This document shows, piece by piece, positions 25,051 to 37,303 of a stretch of 64,000 nucleotides of DNA (positions are counted from its first letter, which is position 1; each line of letters opens with the position of its first letter). Both the position numbers and the translations under genes were made by a program. Origin of the DNA: Cynocephalus volans (taxonomy: Eukaryota > Chordata > Mammalia > Dermoptera > Cynocephalidae). The notes under the pieces were generated by a model. It made no database searches, was not told the origin of the DNA, and worked only from the letters and a program-made list of their open reading frames with translations. Where the stretch lies: assembly GCF_027409185.1 (NCBI RefSeq), contig NC_084469.1:31486293-31550292 (forward strand), written 5' to 3'.

Positions 25051-25479
25051 ATTACTGCCATTTAATCAGAAACTGTTCTTGAAGCATTGTCAAAAGAACA
25101 ACACGAGTTGTATATACATTAACAACTAAAACCAAAGAGATCAAGTCAACCTTAAGCAACAAAAATTAATAAATTCCTGTCTTGCGGCCTTGGTACTAAA
25201 TGTTTCCTCTATTTGAAATACTCTTCTCCATTTGTCTTCTGATCATCATTCAGTACTCAGCTTACATGTTATCTCAGAGAAAGATTTTACTTGACTATCA
25301 ATCGAAACTAGCCCCAGGTCTTTCTCTCACATTGACTTCTTTTAATTTCTTTACTACCAACAGTAATTCTCACATCTGATTCTTTTATTGTTTAATATAC
25401 ACTCCATTAAAGCAGGGTCTTATGACTGTGGCTATCTCAGATCAGTGAGAAACAGAATTCTCAGCTCATCAAATGGTTT

Positions 25480-25660
25480 TCATTCACTGAACAAATATAC
25501 ATTGATTTACCTAGTTGTGCTAAGCACTGTTCTATGTAAAAGGATGTAACAGAGAACAGAGCATTAAAGATCACCACGGAGCTTACCATTCTAGTGGTAG
25601 AAGGAAAATATGTATCAAGAAAAATATCAGTAATAAGTATTGTCATGGAATGACATGAGC
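25480..25660 (+). repeat. L2-like fragment
   Basis: TGTGCTAAGCACTGTTCTAT, GGAGCTTACCATTCTAGTGG and ACAGAGAACAGAGC fit L2 3' ends. Confidence 0.6.
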
Positions 25661-26823
25661 AAGCTGTTGTTAAATTTTAAAAAGCAAGTATCTATAGAAT
25701 ACGCCATTTGTCTTTAAGAAAAAAAAATAGGGGTATGTTTGTATACAAATAAAAAAAAGTCTGGAAACACAACATCAATATGAAGTAATGGTTAACTCTA
25801 GAGCAAAGGATTATGGGATCTTTTACTTTATGCCTTGCACATGAATTTTTAGCCACAAACAACTATTAATTTTTATTACCTTTTTCTGGCCATAAAAGCA
25901 AGAGAGGGGAAGGGGGACAAATTAAGTTTTAAAAAGAGTAGATCATTTAATACTAAATACTTAAGGAAAGCCACTGGACTCAAGAGTACAGAAAGTCAGT
26001 GAACTTTTAAACACAATTTTGGTAAAAGCAATAAGAAAAAGACTACAATAGATTAAAGAATAACTGAGAAATTAGATAGAAATAGAAAGAAAACAAAGGT
26101 AGTAGAGGGCCTAACCCTAAAAAAGAAAAAAACATCTTTTCCTTTCCCACAGGGAGAAAAACAGACTGAATGTAAGATAACCAAGAATAGAAAGAAAGAA
26201 AAATTACCAATTTGATGACTGCCTTAGGGCCTTGCTTTTCATAATTTATGAAGCCCTCTATTAAAGGGAAAAAACATGAAGGCTCAAGGGAAATAGAGAC
26301 TGGAATAACTGCTGTGAAAAGTGTACTACTACACTGATAAGAAATAGTCTTTATCGTCTCAGCCTATGTTACCCCAACTGTGTAAGTTAGTGCCAAAACT
26401 AGTCTTAAGATATATTAATTACATGAAGTAGTTCTTCAAACTGGGGCTGCAAAAGTAATTTAGTGAGTCACTAACCAATTTTTTCCAAAAAAAAAAGAAG
26501 AAAAAATGTCAAGTATATCACAAATAGCTTGTTTCAGTTACATAACCTATATAATACATATTCTTATTCACTAATCAGGTCATACTGTAAAATATCTCTG
26601 GTTATGAGGAGCTGTGGTAAAAAGATTAAAAGTCACAAATACAGAAAACAGCCAAGAATCTATGTAAAAGGACATCATAGCAGCTGCCACAAAGCCTATG
26701 CACTTTTTTCCACTGGTAAGGCTATTCCTTGACAATATTAAGTTAGCTTTCCCACGTCACTTAGTTTTGATTGATTAGACGTACTGAAAAGCTTCATAAT
26801 AGCTGATCAGAATCTCTATCACA

Positions 26824-26990
26824 GGGGCCAGCCTGTAGCTCACTTGGGAGAGTGTGGTGCTGATAACACCAAGGCCACGGGTTCAGATCCCTACATAGGG
26901 ATGGCCGGTTAGTTCACTTGGGAGAGCCTGGTGCTGACAACACCAACTCAAGGGTTAAGATCCCCTTGCCGGTCATTTAAAAAAAAAAAA
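26824..26990 (+). mobile_element. CYN SINE, full dimer
   Basis: Two tRNA-Ile-like units in tandem (GCTGATAACACCAAGGCC then GCTGACAACACCAA), ending GCCGGTCATTTAAAA. AGAATCTCTATCACA flanks it at 26809-26823 and 26991-27005. Confidence 0.94.
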
Positions 26991-27609
26991 AGAATCTCTA
27001 TCACAAAAAACCTTAGTCCCTCTAAATTGTTTCAATCTTTAAAAAGTCAACTAAATTTTATAGAGTTGTATTAAAGATTTAAATTACACAATTTTCATGC
27101 TATCTGAAATGCCCTCACTCACCCTGAACCAACCACACTACTTCTTATAGTTTTTCTCCTATCTGTGAACCCTTCGCCTTACCTGTAGAAATTCCACCTT
27201 TTTTTTTTAATGCCTACCTCAGCAGTACCTAAACTGTATATAGGTACACACTTCCAGTGAACAGCCAAATTAGCAGAGAGGAATCCAAAAAACCACAGGG
27301 TACAATAGCACTGTAGACTAAACATCAACACATCACATATTCACTATTTTTCAAAATATACAAAGATGCTACTGTGCCGGGAAAAAATCAAAGTTAAAAG
27401 TACCTTTCCTTCCATCATATATCCTCTCCATCATAGACACTAAGAGTACAATTACTAGCATGATGTTAAAAAGAGGTATGCAACCAACAGTTTCACATTT
27501 GAAAAGGTCGAGAAACCCAGGCTTAGCTCAAGTTTCCTCCATGAGGCCTCCCATACTGTTTTTGTATTACATTATAAAAATCTTATGAGGATCAGACCCT
27601 ATCATTCTT

Positions 27610-27845
27610 CCATATTTACTTTATTTAAATGGTATACTGTATGCTGCCTTTTGAAATTTTGCTCATTATTCTTTTAACCTATATCCCTTTTGGTGCCTGT
27701 CTCTAGTTCATTTATTTTATCTGCCACATTCCACAATTTTATCCATTATTATGATAAGATAGTTGACTGCTTCCAATTTTCTGGCTATTACAAGCAATAG
27801 AACATGAACATTCTGAACATTTCCTACGCATAGGGCTTTACTGTA
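27610..27845 (-). mobile_element. Old antisense L1 fragment
   Basis: Resembles the reverse complement of the L1 ORF2 end (CATTCCACAATTTTATCCAT, CTATTACAAGCAATAGAACA). Diverged; boundaries approximate. Confidence 0.6.
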
Positions 27846-27853
27846 GAAATGAG

Positions 27854-28410
27854 TCTACTAATAACAGACAGATCTACCATATGATCCAGCTATTCCACTG
27901 CTGGATATATACCCAGAGGAATGGAAATCATCATGTCATAGGGATACCTGTACTCAGTCCCATGTTTATTGCAGTGCTATTTACAATAGCCAAGAGTTGG
28001 AACCAGCCCAAATGTCCATCAGCAATAAGGAAAATGTGGTACATCTACACAGTGGAATATTACTCTGCTATAAAAAAAAAAAAAAAGAAATACTACCATT
28101 CGCAGCAACATGGGCAGACTTAAAGAAAATTATATTAAGTGAAATCAGCCAGGCACAGAAAGAGAAATACCACATGTTCTCACTTATTTGTGGGAGCTAA
28201 AAAATAAATAAATATACAAACAAATAAACGGGGGTGGAGGGGAGAAGAGAGCAATCACAACAATTCCTTGAATTTGTTAAGACAAGTGAACAAATATAAT
28301 GTTGATGGGAGGGGACGGGGAAGAGAGAAGTGGGAAACGAGGAATTAGTAAAGGGACACGAAGATCAACTACACTGAATACTCATAAAGTAAAATAAAAA
28401 AAAAAAGAAA
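27854..28410 (+). mobile_element. 5'-truncated L1 3' end
   Basis: Matches the last part of ORF2 and the 3'UTR of the L1 at 29117 (shared CATATGATCCAGCTATTCCA, AAGAGTTGGAACCAGCCCAA), ending in an A-rich tail. It is more diverged and has an expanded A run near 28071. Confidence 0.9.
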
Positions 28411-30695
28411 CTGCTAAGACCAAATTTAAGTAATTGTTGAGTCACACAACTAACAACAGTGACAGAGTTAGGAAGCTAAACAAAGGCAGTACCCAAAGCC
28501 CATGTTCTTAAGCACTACATGATAAATGACACAGCACTGCCACTGATCACTCAATTTCTAAGCAATGCCAACGACAGACTCATACCCTCCAGAAAGTCAT
28601 TACAGAACAAATGGCTTGTGCCTACAAGTCTTAAGTAGGACTGTAAAAGAATTTTCTAACTATAATAGAATTTTGTAACTGTAAAATATATTAATCAGAG
28701 AATTTGTTTAGCTGATTCTTTGTTTTCTATATCCATCCAAGGTAAGGAAAAACTATGAAACACATAACATATAATTTTAAGATTCTCCAAATTTTTCAAC
28801 TATTGCCAGTGCTAAGAAACAAAACAAAGCATACTCCTTGAATAGACCAGCCATTGGTGATGAAAGCAAAGGAGAGTCAGAATGTAAAAAGGTGTACATT
28901 CACCATTCACTAATACAGATTTCTAAAATTTATAAATTATAGGGTGATATCTGGGTCTCTAAGTTTTCTTTAAAAACCTACACCCACTCTTACCTGAAAT
29001 TTTTCTTTCTGTGGATATGGGTGGCTAGCCACAACACTTGATAATCAGTCTGATAATAGCAGGTAAACCACACCAGTTTTAGAATGTACCCTTCATAGAA
29101 AGACAGTCTCAAAATCAAGAAAGCCTGCCCATTTACAATAGCCACCAAAAAAATAAAATACTTAGGAATTGAGTTAACCAAGGATGTGAAAAATCTCTAT
29201 AAAGAGAACTACAAACCACTGCTGAGAGAAATTAGAGAGGATACAAGAAGATGGAAAGATATCCCATGCACTTGGATTGGAAGAATCAACATAGAGAAAA
29301 TATCCATACTACCCAAAATGATATACAAATTCAATGCAATCCCCATCAAAATTCCAATGACATTTTTCTCAGAAATGGAAAGAACTATCCAGACATTTAT
29401 ATGGAATAACAAAAGACCACGCATAGCCAAAGCAACGCTGAGCAAAAAAAATAAAGCTGGAGGCATAACACTACCTGACTTTAAACTATACTACAAAGCT
29501 ATAATAACCAAAACAATATGGTATGGGCATAAAAACAGACACACTGATCAATCGAATAGAATAGGGAATCCAGAAATCAACCCACACACCTACAGCCATC
29601 TGGTCTTTGACAAAGGCACCAAGCCTACACACTGGGGAAGAGACTGCCTCTTCAGCAAATGGTGCTGGGAGAACTGGATGTCAATATGCAGGAGAATGAA
29701 ACTAGACCCATATCTTTCACCATACACTAAACTCAACTCAAAATGGATTAAAGAATTAAATATACACCCTGAAACACTAAAACTTCTTAAAGAAAACATA
29801 GGAGAGACACTTCAGGAAATAGGACTGGACACAGACTTCATGAATATGACCCCAAAAGCACGGGCAACCAAAGGAAAAATAAACAAATGGGATTATATCA
29901 AACTAAAGAGCTTCTGCACAGCAAAAGAAACAACAGAGTTAAAAGACAACCAACAGAGTGGGAGAAAATATTTGCAAAATATACATCTGACAAAGGATTA
30001 ATATCCAGAATATACAAGGAACTCAAACAACTTTACAAGAAAAAAACAAGCAACCCAATTAAAAAATGGGCAAAAGAGCTAAGTAGGCATTTCTCTAAGG
30101 AAGATATACAAAAGGCCAACAGACATATGAAAAAATGCTCAACATCACTCAGCATCCAGGAAATGCGAATCAAAACTACACTGAGATACCATCTCACCCC
30201 AGTTAGGATGGCTAAAATCCAAAAGACTCTGAACGATAAATGCTGGCGAGGTTGCGGAGAAAAAGGAACTCTCATACATTGTTCGTGGGACTGCAAAATG
30301 GTGCAGCCTCTATGGAAAATGGTATGGAGGTTCCTCAAACAATTGCAGATAAATCTGCCATATGACCCAGCTATCCCACTGCTGGGAATATACCCAGAGG
30401 AATGGAAATCATCAAGTCGAAGGTATACCTGTTCCCCAATGTTCATCGCAGCACTCTTTACAATAGCCAAGAGTTGGAACCAGCCCAAATGTCCATCATC
30501 GGATGAGTGGATACGGTAAATGTGGTATATCTACACAATGGAATACTACTCAGCTATAAAAACGAATGAAATACTGCCATTTGCAACAACATGGATGGAC
30601 CTTGAGAGAATTATATTTAGTGAAACAAGTCAGGCACAGAAAGAGAAACACCAGATGTTCTCACCTATTTGTGGGAGCTAAAAATAAATAAATAA

Positions 30696-30698
<3 letters not shown>

Positions 30699-30744
<46 letters not shown>
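30699..30744 (+). repeat. (CA)n microsatellite followed by a G run
   Basis: About 23 CA units in the L1 3'UTR, followed within a few bases by a run of about 14 G (30750-30763). Confidence 0.97.
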
Positions 30745-30747
<3 letters not shown>

Positions 30748-30816
30748 CCGGGGGGGGGGGGGGAACATAACAATTACAATTCCTTGAAGTTGATACGACA
30801 AGCAAACAGAAAGGAC

Positions 30817-30960
30817 GGGCTGAGCCCGTGGCGCACTTGGTAGAGTGCTGCGCTGGGAGCGCGGCGACTCTCCCAACGCGGGTTCGGATCCCATATAGGA
30901 ATGGCCAGTGTGCTCACTGGCTGAGTGCTGGTCACGAAAAAGACCAAAAAAAAAAAAAAA
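30817..30960 (+). mobile_element. CYN SINE, shortened dimer, nested in an L1
   Basis: Inserted in the L1 3'UTR with perfect duplications AAACAGAAAGGAC at 30804-30816 and 30961-30973. It is therefore younger than the L1. Confidence 0.95.
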
Positions 30961-32864
30961 AAACAGAAAGGACATTGTTGGGTGGGAGGGGGGAGAGGGA
31001 GGAGTGAGGGGTAGGGGGCTTCGGTAAAGGGCCACAATAATCAACCACATTGTATATCGACAAAATAAAATTAAGAAAAAATAAAAATAAAAAATAAAAT
31101 GAAATACATTGCATCAGCCAAAAAAAAGAATTAAAAGAAAGACAGCCTCAAGAATCTATTCTTAACAGCACTAAAAAATTTTAATAATGGACAAAGCAGT
31201 AATAAGAATGTAATACCATATGGAATATAATGACTAAATATATACTCACAACAACTGTCAGTCTCAAATAAAATAATGCTTGAATATACCAGCTACTGAT
31301 TACATAGATTATAAAGAGTATGCAGTGCCACCTAGTGACTCAATGAAGGCTAATGATGCCATCATCAAATAACACACCAGATTTTATGGAATTTGGGTAC
31401 AGTATTATTTCTGTGATCTAATTATAAAGTGGTGAATTAATCACTTAGGTTTGGTACCATCTAAGCCCATACTAACTCATTTTCAATCCTATCACCCCCT
31501 ACCCCCATTACAAGCCTCTGCTTCCCTTCACAGGCAGTTATCTACACTTTAGGTCTATATATTCATCCCAATAGCACTCCTCAAACAACTGCAAGATGGC
31601 CTCTATGCTAATCACGCCACTGAAATAACTACAAGAACACCACTACCCTCCTTGATGTAAAGTCAACAAACAGTTTTTAAGCATTCTATTAAGTACTTGA
31701 TTCTCAGTAGCATTTTAAAGGGCTTACTTTACTTCATAAAAACCTTTCCTCGCCTCACTTTCTTTGTTCCCTCCTAGCTACCTACCTTCCTTTGGCCTTT
31801 CTCAGGGTCCTGCCCCAGGCACATGTTCTCTCTCTCTGTTCCCCAAACAAAGGCTGATGATCTCAGAAAGGCACAGTGCAGAAGTAGCCATTTGTCTCAT
31901 CAGCAAGTACATACTTCAGGGGAGCCACCACAAATGCTTCTGCTATTGACATCTCAAATCAACAGCCAACACTATTTAAAATCTGTACAGAAGGCCAGAA
32001 ATGGGTTTTTATTAATGAAAAGAATGGCCTGTTAATTAGAACAATGAATATTTTTTAAAGTGGCTCTCTTTGAAGATGGAGGTATACAATATATACTGCG
32101 TATGGACCAACTAACAATATTTAGAGATACTTGCCACAAGTGCATGAAATAAGTGTAAAAATTCACTGAAGCCCTTAGAGTTGGAGCTCAAGCCTGGATT
32201 TCTAACCAGAGCTCTATACAGACAACACTTTAGGAGAATTTCTCTCCTTACCTTATACTTACTGTTAAGGGTAACTAGATTCAGACACAGGAATGCTGCT
32301 GTGTCTCCTCTGAGTAAACTTTTCATGCAAGGTGTTATGGTTAAGAAAACAAGAATAGATCTGAACTTCTTCAGGTTCATAGACCAAGCTGTTTACATGG
32401 TTTTGTGTGCAGAATTTGCTGAGAAATTTGCTTTCAAGTAACAATAAGGTTATGAGGGAATACCGCTAAAATGGTTTTTAGTGGCTAATATCATCTGCCA
32501 AAAAACCTTAACACTGCGGAATTACCTACCAATGCAAACATACCACCGAGAAATATAGCAGCAAAAATTCTGATTGGCAATAATTATAATAGAGCATATA
32601 TCACTTTTTTAGACTATAGAAAACAAAACATTCACACTATGGTTCAAATCTGTATGTCTCAGCCTGCCCTGGTATACACATAGCTCTGAATTTTCTTTTC
32701 CATCAGCAGTTTTCTGGAAGGAAAAAAAGCTGTCATCTTAGAAAACCTAAAAACAACTACTTAACCATCACAAAAATATCTGATGATACAAATCCTTGCT
32801 TACTGTGTACCATCATGGACCAAGGTTGAATGAGGAAGTCTAGTCCTCAAGAAATTCAGATCTA

Positions 32865-32960
32865 GATCTGTCTCTGATACTCAGACGTATAACTTTGAGA
32901 AGGTCACTTCATGCTTTTCTCCAATACTTCAACTTCTATAAAAAGCATGGAATTTGTACT
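32865..32960 (+). repeat. MIR-like fragment
   Basis: TAACTTTGAGAAGGTCACTT followed by CTCCAATACTTCAACTTCTA fits a diverged MIR. Confidence 0.45.
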
Positions 32961-33332
32961 AAGTCACCAACATCAGGAAGTCATGATGCATCTTATAAAA
33001 CAATAAATACTAGTCAATTTAAGTTAATCTGCACTCAGAGCAGATAAGGCTGTGCTTTTTTAAACCTAGAAATGAATTACACGAAATATTTAAGAAATTC
33101 TATCTTTTTTCAAATTGTTTTTGATACCACTACATTCTGTTGTCCATTTTTAAATCATTGGTTCAACTGGTAGTCTGTTAGTAGATTATTTTATGCTCTA
33201 ACAATAACTTTTATAAACTAGGAGAAAATTCATTTTAGGGTCAAAATATCTTGATTCTGACCAATATTCTGTGGGGACCCAATTAAAGAACCTCTAAAAT
33301 AGAAGATTTTGAAAGTTCTCTCCAGCCTTCTT

Positions 33333-33386
33333 AAAACACTGATGTGGTGCTCGCTTCGGCAGCACATATACTAAAACACTGATGTG
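33333..33386. repeat. 14-bp target-site duplication flanking the U6 copy
   Basis: AAAACACTGATGTG occurs at 33333-33346 and again at 33373-33386 with no mismatch, as left by L1-driven insertion. Confidence 0.92.
33347..33372 (+). pseudogene. RNU6: 3'-truncated U6 snRNA retropseudogene with target-site duplications
   Basis: The segment starts exactly at the U6 5' end (GTGCTCGCTTCGGCAGCACA) and runs to ATATACT, then stops. The next bases, AAAACACTGATGTG (33373-33386), repeat the 14 bp just upstream (33333-33346) perfectly. The first AAAA of the right repeat also matches U6 (ACTAAAA), so the junction is ambiguous by four bases. The left repeat begins inside TTAAAA, a preferred L1 endonuclease site. 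It is too short to be functional. Confidence 0.93.
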
Positions 33387-33926
33387 TACAATATGTTCTG
33401 TATGAAGATCTCCCAGAAATATGCCATCCTGTGCTCTAATAAACTGGAAAAGTGTTATGAATGACAAACCCTCGCTCCTTAAAATTATGATGTTCCCTTT
33501 GGGGATCAAAGCATAGTAAGTACAAGAGATGAGAAGGAGGAGATATATTTCGATAGAAGTATTTCTTCTTCTCCCTTATCCTGCCAAAATTAATCTCCTA
33601 ATTTCTGAGATACAACTAAAAATTATATAATTTCTATATAACCTCACCACAAAGATAGCTCTTCTGCAATAAATTTATTTCAGGTATCAAAAATATCTAA
33701 ATTTCTGAAACTATTATACATTTTGAAAAGCAACAGGTTTTAGACATTAGAGCTTCAAGCAGAATACAAAAACCCTAGACATGATGAAATTCAGTACAAA
33801 TGACACTGAACACAGACATTTCATTTGCTCCTTTAAAAATAATTTCATTTTAGTTTGCCACAATAGTTTTAATTTTAATTAATTAGAAAAGCTCTATTTT
33901 GACAATGCCAGTTCCATCATACTTAC

Positions 33927-34029
33927 TAAAGTGTATCTGGAGGACCAATAATAAGAACTTCCCATCGGTAGAGATCATTGTCATCTATTAAACCTGCTGA
34001 AAAGCCTTCAACTGGATTTTTGTTGAGTT
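33927..34029 (-). CDS. UBE2G1: UBE2G1 exon 2 (ubiquitin-conjugating enzyme E2 G1, residues 16-50)
   Basis: UBE2G1 is an E2 enzyme: it accepts ubiquitin from E1 as a thioester and passes it to substrates with E3 partners. This 103-bp exon codes for the end of the N-terminal helix region and the first beta strands of the UBC fold, including NDLYRWEVLIIGPPDTLY. On the minus strand an acceptor (pyrimidine tract then CCACAG) precedes 34029 and a GTAAGT donor follows 33927. The exon enters with two bases of Glu16 and leaves with TA of Tyr50, which the next exon completes. The translation agrees with the human protein as I remember it. UBE2G2 is the closest alternative but has a different sequence here. 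Confidence 0.96.
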
Positions 34030-35722
34030 CTGTGGAAAAAGAAAAATTTGATCAAAACTTTTAACCACATAATTTTCACCAAACAAATAAATTATAGAAT
34101 TTGAGCATACATGTTTTAAATTCTACACCATTAAATGGATATACCCTACCAGGAAAAATGCTACATATTGGTCAAAACATTTCCATTTCTATACTTAAGG
34201 AAGCCAGGTGGGTAAAGTACACTACCCAGAACATCAACTTCTACTGTCCTGGAGTCCAGCCAGACTTTTACCGTTCTAGGTAGCCTGATACTGGTCTTGA
34301 AGAAACCTTGTTAAAATGCAGATAGATATCCAAGCCCATCCAGAATCCCAAAGATTCTTCTGGTTCAGAGGGAACCAGATATCGGATTAAGAATGGTAAT
34401 TTTTATGCTGTGCTCTTTAGGGTAAACTTTCAGAAACACCACCGCAGAATGCCTGATAATACATCCCTTTCCACTGGAATTTACTGAGCTTTACCAACTT
34501 TCATTTATACTGATATCTGCATATCTATTTGATATGCCCCCTGTAGCCTTGGATACTTATGTCTACAGTTGGTGTTCCTATGTGGCTCATCAGACTATGA
34601 GCAGGGAGAGAGCAGAGGCCCCATCTGTTCCTTTTGTATGTGTTGACTCTTCACTTCCAGCACAAAGGAGTAGCTTAAGAATAACAGCTGGAGCCTACAG
34701 GAATGGCTGTGGAATCATGAGGTTTTTCTTCTTCTAAAGAGAGTTCTCCAGCATGGAGAAAGGACAACGGGATGGGGACCAAGAACAGAGGCAAGGAACT
34801 AGTGAGTTGGGGGTACACAGGCCAAAAGATGACCTTAAAGGAGAGGGGGTATGGAACAGAGCCTGATCAGTCTCAAGAGACACAGGATTTAATCAAGTAA
34901 TGACCTATCGATGGTGGGGAGATCATGTGAGGGGTTTTTAAAACAGCTTTAATGAGGTATAATTGACATTCAGTGATCTGCACATACTTCAGTTACACAA
35001 GTTAATATTGATATATATGCATACACTTGTGAAGCTATGACCACAATCACGACAGTGAACACATATATCACCAACAAAATTATCAATTGTTTTAACTGCC
35101 AGGGGGAGATAAGCACTAACTGGCTCTAACTGGGAAGTGGGGACAAAGCACATGCCAGAGGAGAGCAGTTCAGAAAGAACTTGCTGGAAATCTGAACAGT
35201 TGTGCAATGCTCATATCATACCTGCCATCGTCCTCAAGAAGCTCCAGGTAATAATGAAAGTAAATGTAATATTCAGACAACTCAGAGTGCTATATAAAAG
35301 ACTGCATAAATTATGTTGGTAACTGAGACGAAGATACTAATTTTTTGAAGAATTAAAGAGATGGTGTTATTTCAACAACTAGGATTTAACACCCCAACAT
35401 GCCAGTGAGACACAGAAAAAGCCAAGAGTGAAAGTTTATATTTAAACATGAAGAGCTTCTTTTCATGAAATTTGAGGAAAGATTTTTGTAAGTCTAATTT
35501 TTTGCCTAACAGGCAAAGTAAACTTTTATAAATAGTTAAAATCAGTACTGTATTTAAAACATAAATGCATTTTTACTTTAAAAAATATAAAAGATAATTG
35601 AAAATGCGAAGACATTATTAAGACAGGAATAGTATTTTAATCTTGTTATTTTGTTTATAGATGCAAACATTTACTGAGTGCCAACTATGCTGCAGACATG
35701 CTAGAAAAGATCAGTCCCCCTT

Positions 35723-35863
35723 CACTGTTTTCTAACCAACTGAGCTAACCGGCCCCCCTTGTCGAGTCCTTTTAACAAGACCATAGTATTATTTGATAGC
35801 TTCCTTTTCATCTGGTATGTATGAGGTGAGCCTAAAACATTTCTTGCCCTAGACCTGGAACCA
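35723..35863 (-). repeat. Left arm of a 141-bp inverted duplication
   Basis: The reverse complement of this segment matches 37097-37237 over 141 bp with no gap and three mismatches by eye (about 98%). It includes only the first ~33 bp of a CYN monomer SINE (35723-35755) together with that SINE's 5' flank. This arm is therefore the derived copy. The bases CACTG occur at its left end and again just after its right end. Confidence 0.93.
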
Positions 35864-37096
35864 CTGACAATTGAGGGATGGAATGGAGCACTGACAAATG
35901 CAGTATGGGCAGTTATTTTCATTTTCCATCTTTTTCTAGATGAACACTATTCTATTACTCAGACCATTTTCTCCAATATTGTACACAGTCTTGTGAAAGA
36001 TTCCATAGTTTATCCATTTTCCATCAAAAGTCCAGTGGAATTTTTATAATGTAGGTGGATAAGCTCTGAAAATAGCATAAATTACCCTTAAAAATTTCCT
36101 TACATCTCTTCTCACATTTGTCAATATACTCTAAGTTCTTAAAATATTTCGCACATTCTTTCCATGCTTTTCTTCTACAGTAATGATTGTGTCCATTGCT
36201 TTTTTCATATAAGTAAAGCAAAAGCAATGTTGAACAATGTCCAGCATCTCACTTTTGCCATGGCTTTTGTCCCTAGCGCAGATCCTCCTAGATCTAGATC
36301 CATGAGGATTTAACAAGTTTAATCCACCTATAGGGGTAGACCATCATCATACCTTCATGAATGCTTCCTTCAAGGTCCAATTCAAGCACCATTCTCCTTC
36401 ACAGGGCCTTCCCTAAGTAATTTACCAAATAATCTTTCGGCTTCTGCTAAATTCCTATTAATTATATTTTCAGTTTGTACTACATCATCTGGCACTTGCC
36501 TATCATCAGTTGCTGATTCCCAGAGAAGTAAACAGACAATTACAAAGTGTAGTAAACACTCCAACAATAGTACGGGAATTTGGAGGGGCATAAAAGAAGA
36601 GTACATAACAGAATCATGAAGAGTCAAAAATTCTTCTAAAAAGAAAAGAAATAAGACAAAGGATTTGGTGCGAAGAGAGTACATGGTTTACACAGAGGAG
36701 TGTGTACAAAAACTTGAAATATGGAGATCAGCATATGATCAAGGTTGGGGGAGGGATTTGAAACTAGACAGAATATTAGAAGCTGGAGAGCAAAAGGCAT
36801 TTATAAGATTTATGAACAGATTTGCTAATAAGATAAAGTCATGATCAAGAAGAATAAGACTAAAAAGAATGGGCAGAGCATATAAAAGTAAAAACTGTAT
36901 GTTCATAAATTTGAATTGGAAATATCAACATGAATTCATGACATGGCTTTAAAATATATATTTCTGAGCTCTGTTCTCTGAAAAGGTCTAGAAAAACTGA
37001 CCAACCTAGTAGCAATGAGCATCCCTAATGCTCAGAATATGGTCTCCAAATATGAATTTACCACTAACGTGGACACGGGCTCTTCAGAGAAATGGT

Positions 37097-37237
37097 TGGT
37101 TCCAGGTCTAGGGCAAGAAATGTTTTAGGCTCATCTCATACATACCAGATAAAAAGGAAGCTATCAAATAATACTATGGTCTTGTTAAAAGGACTCGACA
37201 AGGGGGGCCAGTTAGCTCAGTTGGTTAGAAAACAGTG
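37097..37237 (+). repeat. Right (source) arm of the 141-bp inverted duplication
   Basis: This arm contains the 5' flank and head of a CYN SINE that continues past the arm to about 37303 and has its own A tail and flanking repeats. Being the complete locus, it is most likely the template. The spacer between arms is 1,233 bp. Confidence 0.9.
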
Positions 37238-37303
37238 TTGATTAACACCAATGCCAAGGACTAGGAATGCCATACAGGGCAGCCACCAAAAAAAAAAAAA
37301 AAG
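37203..37303 (+). mobile_element. CYN SINE monomer (source of the inverted copy)
   Basis: GGGCCAGTTAGCTCAGTTGG matches the tRNA-Ile 5' half; the element ends GGCAGCCACC plus an A tail. AGGACTC occurs on both sides (about 37190 and 37304). Its first ~33 bp were copied to 35723-35755. Confidence 0.88.

Larger units (their letters stand above)
29117..31135 (+). mobile_element. 5'-truncated L1 (LINE-1), ORF2 3' end and 3'UTR
   Basis: A 2-kb L1 with long open segments of ORF2 (29186-30001 and, in another frame, 29887-30519) that match the reverse-transcriptase thumb and C-terminal parts. A single-base frameshift lies near 29930 and an in-frame TAA at 30517-30519. The 3'UTR carries (CA)n, a G run and a nested SINE. 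Long duplications flank it (AGAAAGACAGTCTCAAAATC at 29097; AGAAAGACAGCCTCAAGAATC at 31136). It is not autonomous. Confidence 0.93.
24150..33926 (-). other. UBE2G1: UBE2G1 intron 2
   Basis: This 9.8-kb intron contains CYN elements at 24730 and 26824, a MER5A-like hAT (24905-25050), an L2-like piece (25480-25650), antisense L1 (27610-27845), a sense L1 end (27854-28410), a 2-kb L1 (29117-31135) that itself carries a SINE, a MIR piece (32865-32960) and the short U6 retrocopy (33347-33372). 31160-32860 looks mostly unique. Confidence 0.85.

Noticed and set aside
28990..30488. Minus-strand frames at 28990-29181, 29209-29466, 29590-29799 and 30033-30488
   Set aside because: They lie over or beside the L1 on the opposite strand and are shadows of its ORF2 or chance.
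30699..30763. A CRISPR-like or telomeric array
   Set aside because: It is a plain CA microsatellite and a G run in an L1 3'UTR.
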